A stretch of 37,305 bases of DNA from an uncultured Prevotellaceae bacterium (GTDB lineage: Bacteria > Bacteroidota > Bacteroidia > Bacteroidales > Bacteroidaceae), in NCBI GenBank assembly GCA_902781315.1, contig CACZIT010000031.1:1-37305 (forward strand), read 5' to 3'. The translations under genes and the position numbers were made by a program. Each line of letters opens with the position of its first letter. Position 1 is the first letter of the stretch. The notes beneath the pieces were generated by a model. It ran no database searches and had not been told where the DNA came from. It saw nothing but the letters and a program-made list of their open reading frames with translations. Positions 30,356-37,305 of this stretch are shown here, piece after piece.

Positions 30356-32178
30356 GTGCTACTATATTTTTTATGTCTGTTTTTATTCACAAAATCTAAG
30401 CATTCTTGAAGTATCTGTGATCCGGAAATCTTCATGATGAGGAAGTAGAGTAGTGCGGCCAGTATGATGCGGGCAAGGAGGAGCAGAAGCCTACCCCCAG
30501 CCCCTCCCAGAAGGGAAGGGAGAATGGCGGTGATGAAGCCGGTGGCGATCATCACGGCGGCGGCAGTAAGGAGGAAGGGCAGCACGTCGCTGAGGAGCAT
30601 GCGGAAACGGTAGCCAGCCAATCGGCGGGCGAAGAATCCCCAGACGAAGAACCAGAGGATGGTGAGCGCCGTGAAGGCGAGGACCATGGTCATGAGTTGA
30701 GTGTTGAGAGTTGAGAGTTGAGAGAGCGCCTGCGGCGCGGTTGAGAAGGGGTTGAGAGAAAGTTGAGTGTTGAGAGTTGAGAGTTGAGGGAGCGCCTGCG
30801 GCGCGGTTGAGAAGGGGTTGAGAAGGGGTTGAGAAAGAGTTGAGAGTTGAGAGAGTGAGGGAAGGGAGAGGTGGAAGTGGTAGATGGCGAGCATCGTGAG
30901 GGTCTGCAGGCAGGCAAGCGTGAGGTTGACGTACATGAAGATGTTGCTGCGACCCTTGGTGATGACGACATTGGAGAGGAGCGTGGAGAGGGGCAGGAAG
31001 GCGCTGGCGATGGCGAGCAGACGCAGGTAGGCGGCGCTCTCGGCCCACTTCTCGCCGAGCAGGGTGACGATGAACTCGTGGCTGACGAGCGACAGGCCGA
31101 ACAACAGGGGGAACGACAGGAAGGCGGCGAAGCGCATCATCTTGCGCAGAATGCGCAACTGGCGCTCGCGCTCGTTGTCGACGCTGACCAGTACGGGCTG
31201 TGCCACCTGCTGCACCATGTTCTGAATGATGTTCGAACCCTTCGTGCTCCACTGGAAGGCTTGGTTGTAGTTGCCCGTGTCGTGACGACCGTAGAAGCGG
31301 CCGATGAGGATGTTCAGGATGTTGTTGTTCACGTCGGTGAGCACCTGCGAGATGAGGAGCTTCACCGAGAAGCGGAACATCTTCAATGCTGGACGTAAGA
31401 CGTCCTGGAGAGTTGAGAGTTTAGAGTTTAGAGTGGAGGGTATTGTGCGCTGCGCATCAGCCTTTGAACTTTGAACTTTGAACTTTGAACGCTGCGAAGC
31501 AGCATTTGAACAGTCCGAAGGACCTTGAACCTTGAACTTTGAACCTTGAACCTTGAACCTTGAACCGTCCGAAGGACATTGCATCGTGGGGCGCCAGGGG
31601 CTGTAGTGCCAGTAGAGCAGGGTGCAGGTGAGGATGTAGAGGTTGGTCTGCGTGGCGAGTGCCCAGTAGGCGAAGCCCATGTAGGCCATGACGACGGCGA
31701 CGCTGCTGGAGAGCAGCACCGCCACCATGCCTGCCTTGGCTTGCTGCTTGGCGCGCAGGTTCTTGAAGAGCCATGCCGACTGGGCGGTGCCGAAACTGGC
31801 GAAGACAATGCCGAGGAAGGCATAGCGCGCCAGGGCCGTGAGCTCGGGCACGTGGTAGAAACGGGCGATGAGCGGTGCGCAGAGGAAGAGCACCAGATAG
31901 ATGCTGCCGCCCATGAGGATGTTGAACCAGAATACGGAGTTGTAGTCGCGGTCGGTGGGCTCGCGCAGGTTGGCGAGCGCTGTCTTGAAACCGCTGTTCT
32001 GCAGGTCGTTGCCGATGAGCGAGAAAATGCTGATCATGGCAATCATTCCGAAGTCCGACTGGTTGAGCTGTCGGGCCAGGATGATGCCGAACACGATGCC
32101 CAGCAGTTGCTGCACCGTGCTGTTCAGACCGCCCCAGAGCAGTCCTTTCGCTGTTTTCTCTTTCAGAGTCTCTGCCAT
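30352..32178 (-). CDS. Oligosaccharide flippase (Wzx/PST, MOP superfamily) with translated repeats
   Basis: The protein starts MAETLKEKTAKGLLWGGLNS at 32178 (608 residues). I reject an in-frame upstream start at 32304 because it would add 42 residues made of repeat DNA. N-terminal family segments such as GIILARQLNQSDFGMIAMIS and LRYAFLGIV-like helices identify a MOP-type lipid-linked oligosaccharide exporter, normally about 480-510 residues. The excess comes from three repeat insertions: 31407-31580 (about 58 residues, RFKVQGSKFKVQ and STLNSKLSTL), 30695-30857 (about 54 residues with a 22-residue tandem repeat), and 30484-30530 (LLGGAGGR). All keep the frame and lie between hydrophobic helices. 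It heads the tightly overlapping part of the operon. Confidence 0.85.
   Translation of the reverse strand: MAETLKEKTAKGLLWGGLNSTVQQLLGIVFGIILARQLNQSDFGMIAMISIFSLIGNDLQNSGFKTALANLREPTDRDYNSVFWFNILMGGSIYLVLFLCAPLIARFYHVPELTALARYAFLGIVFASFGTAQSAWLFKNLRAKQQAKAGMVAVLLSSSVAVVMAYMGFAYWALATQTNLYILTCTLLYWHYSPWRPTMQCPSDGSRFKVQGSKFKVQGPSDCSNAASQRSKFKVQSSKADAQRTIPSTLNSKLSTLQDVLRPALKMFRFSVKLLISQVLTDVNNNILNILIGRFYGRHDTGNYNQAFQWSTKGSNIIQNMVQQVAQPVLVSVDNERERQLRILRKMMRFAAFLSFPLLFGLSLVSHEFIVTLLGEKWAESAAYLRLLAIASAFLPLSTLLSNVVITKGRSNIFMYVNLTLACLQTLTMLAIYHFHLSLPSLSQLSTLSQPLLNPFSTAPQALPQLSTLNTQLSLNPFSTAPQALSQLSTLNTQLMTMVLAFTALTILWFFVWGFFARRLAGYRFRMLLSDVLPFLLTAAAVMIATGFITAILPSLLGGAGGRLLLLLARIILAALLYFLIMKISGSQILQECLDFVNKNRHKKYSST
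30484..30530. repeat. C/G-rich palindromic repeat in the flippase gene
   Basis: CCTACCCCCAGCCCCTCCCA and AGAAGGGAAGGGAGAA are the same family as 9658-9763. It encodes PSLLGGAGGRL between two helices near the C-terminus. Confidence 0.75.
30695..30857. repeat. GTTGAGAG-linked hairpin array inside the flippase gene, with a 66-nt tandem unit
   Basis: Two 66-nt units each contain TTGAGTGTTGAGAGTTGAGA, the hairpin GCGCCTGCGGCGC (at 30726 and 30792), and GGTTGAGAAGGGG. In the protein this is a 22-residue repeat beginning LNPFSTAPQAL. The linkers and hairpins are those of the noncoding array at 18112-18315. Confidence 0.9.
31407..31580. repeat. TTGAACC/TTTGAAC-linked array inside the flippase gene
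   Basis: Runs of TTGAACTTTGAAC and CCTTGAACC alternate with the hairpins GCTGCGAAGCAGC and GTCCGAAGGAC. It is translated as RFKVQGSKFKVQ and related pieces. The same string, TCAAGGTTTAAGGTTCAAAG, occurs in the membrane-protein gene near 16804. Confidence 0.9.
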
Positions 32179-32468
32179 AGTAGTGCGCCTGCGGCGCTGT
32201 TCAATGCTGCTTCGCAGCGGTTCAATGCCTTTCGGGCGGTTCAATGCTGCTTCGCAGCGTTCAATGTCCTTCGGACAGTTCAAGGCGCCTGTGGCGCTGT
32301 TCAATGCTGCTTCGCAGCGTTCAATGCCCTTTCGGGCGGTTCAATGCGCCTGTGGCGCTCGGCGCGAAGCGCGCTTTCGTCAGAAAGCCCCCTTCTCAAC
32401 CGCGCCATAGGCGCATTCTCAACTTTCTCAACCGCCCGAAGGGCTTCTCAACCGCGCCGAAGGCGCAC
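32179..32468. repeat. GTTCAATG-linked hairpin array between SDR and flippase genes
   Basis: No gene lies in this 290-bp gap. About eight hairpins, for example GCGCCTGTGGCGC, GCTGCTTCGCAGC, GTCCTTCGGAC and CCTTTCGGG, are joined by GGTTCAATGC linkers. From about 32390 the linker switches to TTCTCAACC with GCGCCATAGGCGC, GCCCGAAGGGC and GCGCCGAAGGCGC. A partial relative of the 50-nt element (GCGCGCTTTCGTCAGAAAG) is at about 32368-32386. No promoter is visible, so the flippase is probably read from upstream. Confidence 0.9.
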
Positions 32469-33164
32469 TTATCGATAACTATACCCACCGTTCACCTCGA
32501 TCAGGCTGCCGTTGACAAACGGGTTGTCGATGCAGAAGCGGTAGGCATCGACGATTTCATCCACCGAGGCAAAGCGATGGATGGCCGTCTTGCGATAGAT
32601 GTTCTGCTTGATTTCCTCGGGCTTTTCTTTCTGCCACGGAGTCTCCACGAAGCCTGGCACGATGGCGTTCACCGTGGTTCCCGTGCCTTCAAACTCCTTC
32701 ACGAGGTTCTTTGTCAGTGCATGGATGGCCGACTTCGTGACACCGTAGGCCAACACGGTGGCGTGAGGGTTGAGGCCCATCTGCGAGCCTGTGAAGAGGA
32801 TGCGTGACCCGGCAGGGATGATGGGGAAGAACTCGCGCACCATGATGTAGTGGGAGTTGACGGCCACCTCCATCATCTTGTCCCAGTCCTCGTCGCGCGT
32901 CTCGGTGAACGACTTGCGGATGGTCATGCCGGCATTGCACACCAGGCAGTCGACGTGGTCGGTCTGACTCTTTACATAGTTGATGAACTGATACACATCA
33001 GCACGCGACGACTGGTCGGTGTTGATGGCTTCGAAGTGTGGAATCTGCTCTGTGAACTCAGGTCCCACGTAGGTGGCAAAGACATGGTAGCCCTTGCTGA
33101 GAAGCATTTGCGCCACGCCCAGCCCGATGCCGGATGTGCCACCTGTTACTACTGCGTATTTCAT
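32469..33164 (-). CDS. SDR-family oxidoreductase, possible ribulose-5-phosphate reductase
   Basis: The 231-residue classical short-chain dehydrogenase has TGGTSGIGLG at residues 7-16, the NAG motif in LVCNAGMTIR, the serine in RILFTGSQMG, and Y-x3-K in LAYGVTKSA. The tail SLIEVNGGYSYR is typical. Distance from the lipid genes and the TarI-LicD context suggest that it makes the alditol phosphate used by the cytidylyltransferase, like the reductase half of Bcs1; a FabG-like ketoreductase or another sugar reductase remains possible. It is separated from the flippase by a 290-bp palindrome array but reads in the same direction. Confidence 0.75.
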   Translation of the reverse strand: MKYAVVTGGTSGIGLGVAQMLLSKGYHVFATYVGPEFTEQIPHFEAINTDQSSRADVYQFINYVKSQTDHVDCLVCNAGMTIRKSFTETRDEDWDKMMEVAVNSHYIMVREFFPIIPAGSRILFTGSQMGLNPHATVLAYGVTKSAIHALTKNLVKEFEGTGTTVNAIVPGFVETPWQKEKPEEIKQNIYRKTAIHRFASVDEIVDAYRFCIDNPFVNGSLIEVNGGYSYR

Positions 33165-33181
33165 TTGTTCCTTTTCAATTT

Positions 33182-33262
33182 AAATGCAGGGACGCGGCGC
33201 GCCGCGTTTCTTGGCTGGACAAAACCAACTCCAGTAACGCGGCACGCGGCGTCCCTACATTT
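33182..33262. terminator. Inverted repeat between the beta-galactosidase and SDR genes
   Basis: AAATGCAGGGACGCGGCGCG, continuing to CTTGGCTGG (33182-33218), pairs with CCAGTAACGCGGCACGCGGC and GTCCCTACATTT (33231-33262). It lies 4 bp from the beta-galactosidase stop and 18 bp from the SDR start. It may act as a terminator without a T-tract; its GGGACGCGGCGCGCC core is another palindromic repeat type. Confidence 0.65.
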
Positions 33263-33265
33263 ATA

Positions 33266-36712
<3,447 letters not shown>

Positions 36713-36716
36713 TTAC

Positions 36717-36897
36717 GCTTCGCAGCGTGGAAGGGCGGCATAGCCGCCGTGGAAGGTGCCTTCGGCACGTGTAAGGCCCTGTCGGGCGTGTAAGGGCGCT
36801 GTCGCGCCGTGTAAGGCTGCTTCGCAGCGTGTAAGGGCGGCGGTGCCGCCGTGTAAGACCCTGTCGGGCGGGTAAGGGCGCTGTCGCGCTGTGTAAA
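36717..36897. repeat. GTGTAAGG-linked array of about nine different hairpins
   Basis: Hairpins in order include GGCGGCATAGCCGCC, GTGCCTTCGGCAC, GCCCTGTCGGGC, GGCGCTGTCGCGCC, GCTGCTTCGCAGC, GGCGGCGGTGCCGCC, CCCTGTCGGG and GCGCTGTCGCGC. The linkers are GTGTAAGG or GTGGAAGG. No gene is seen. The array runs directly into the MITE-like element at 36898. Confidence 0.92.
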
Positions 36898-37112
36898 GTC
36901 CCGTAGGGACGGGATGTGGGTAGCCAGCCAATTCATTGGCTGGTATAAGAGGATGTTGTTAGATGCGGTGTGCCGTAGGTACATCGACATAAGAGGAATA
37001 TGAGGAAAGCTGCAGATAATGTCGCGTACCTAAAGGCACGCTAGCCTATGTGTGGGTTGTCGCATACCAGCCAATGAATTGGCTGGCTACCCTTATCCCG
37101 TCCCTACGGGAC
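36898..37112 (-). mobile_element. MITE-like element, full copy 2 (215 bp)
   Basis: It is the inverted counterpart of 18343-18552, with the same ends (GTCCCGTAGGGACGGGAT and AGCCAGCCAATTCATTGGCT) and the same interior order (TGCCGTAGGTACATCGACAT, then GTCGCGTACCTAAAGGCACG). The few differences include several small indels. No open frame is present. It lies in the 715-bp gene-free end of the window. Confidence 0.85.
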
Positions 37113-37190
37113 TTTTACACGCGACATCGTCGTCTTACACGCCCGGAGGGCCTTACACGCTGCGAAGCAGCCTTACACGGCACAACGTGC
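37113..37190. repeat. CTTACAC-linked hairpin array, inverted relative to 36717-36897
   Basis: The hairpins GCCCGGAGGGC, GCTGCGAAGCAGC and GGCACAACGTGCC are joined by CTTACAC, the reverse complement of GTGTAAG. With the array at 36717-36897 it brackets the MITE-like element symmetrically. Confidence 0.88.
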
Positions 37191-37293
37191 CCTCATCTCG
37201 TCCCTACTTTAACTTTGCAGTCTGTAATAAGAGTTCTCAATAACTCTTAAATTATTTAACGTTCAATATACGAAAAATATGCCAGTTTTTCCT

Positions 37294-37301
37294 TACCTTT
37301 G
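37294..37301 (+). promoter_or_regulatory. Probable -7 box of a gene beyond the window
   Basis: TACCTTTG matches TAnnTTTG and lies at the very end of an AT-rich leader-like stretch. No clear TTTG is seen 19-20 nt upstream, and the gene it would serve is outside the window. Confidence 0.4.
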
Positions 37302-37305
37302 TCGT

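Noticed and set aside
32179-32304. N-terminal extension of the flippase to the upstream ATG
   Set aside because: The extra 42 codons are hairpin-array DNA, and the family N-terminus starts at MAETLKEKTAKG (32178).
36717-37190. CRISPR array
   Set aside because: The constant parts are only 7-9 nt and the variable parts are self-complementary hairpins of changing length. There are no cas genes and no 25-40 nt repeat with unique spacers.

Overview
The window looks like a chromosomal segment of a Bacteroidales bacterium, most likely Prevotella in the broad sense. The evidence is Bacteroidota-type promoters (TTTG, 19-20 nt spacer, TAnnTTTG), a secreted cargo with a type IX secretion sorting domain, a C10 (streptopain-type) protease ending in a dockerin, GH43 and GH2 glycosidases, and dense interspersed short palindromes. 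No tRNA, rRNA, CRISPR array or transposase gene was recognised.

Layout. Bases 1-6.7 kb hold a plus-strand housekeeping block: nrdD-nrdG (anaerobic dNTP synthesis), an in-frame gutted guanine deaminase, then clpS-clpA-aat, which together form a complete N-degron tagging and degradation module. After a repeat-filled convergent gap comes a minus-strand esterase/HAD-like fusion (6.85-7.84 kb) and a divergent GH43 exported glycosidase (8.07-9.08 kb). From 9.15 to 18.11 kb runs a plus-strand envelope cluster: a phosphoethanolamine-transferase-like sulfatase-fold protein, two acyltransferase-3 proteins, a UbiA-type polyprenyl-phosphate phosphoribosyltransferase, a HAD phosphatase, a GtrA-type flippase and a polytopic membrane protein. 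The UbiA-HAD-GtrA order suggests a lipid-linked pentose donor route (inference).

From 18.1 to 26.6 kb is a repeat-rich gap and then a visibly AT-richer island with a 1225-residue T9SS cargo, an unannotated 57-residue acidic peptide, and a C10 protease whose GC-rich dockerin looks grafted on. On the minus strand, 33.16 down to 26.77 kb is a polysaccharide locus: an SDR oxidoreductase, a Wzx-like flippase, an IspD/TarI-type cytidylyltransferase, an extended SDR, LicD and a glycosyltransferase. The last five overlap end to end. TarI plus SDR plus LicD suggests a CDP-ribitol/ribitol-phosphate modification. A secreted GH2 beta-galactosidase (36.59-33.27 kb) has its own promoter.

The most unusual content is not a gene. 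The window carries several families of short palindromes: arrays of changing hairpins joined by constant linkers (GTGTAAGG, CTCTCAAC or GTTCAATG types), a 50-nt hairpin element in four near-identical copies, C/G-rich palindromes, and a ~210-215 bp MITE-like element present in two full inverted copies plus a half copy. Members of these families also sit inside five protein-coding genes, each time keeping the reading frame and falling in or next to loops, so noncoding repeat DNA is being translated into membrane and envelope-pathway proteins.
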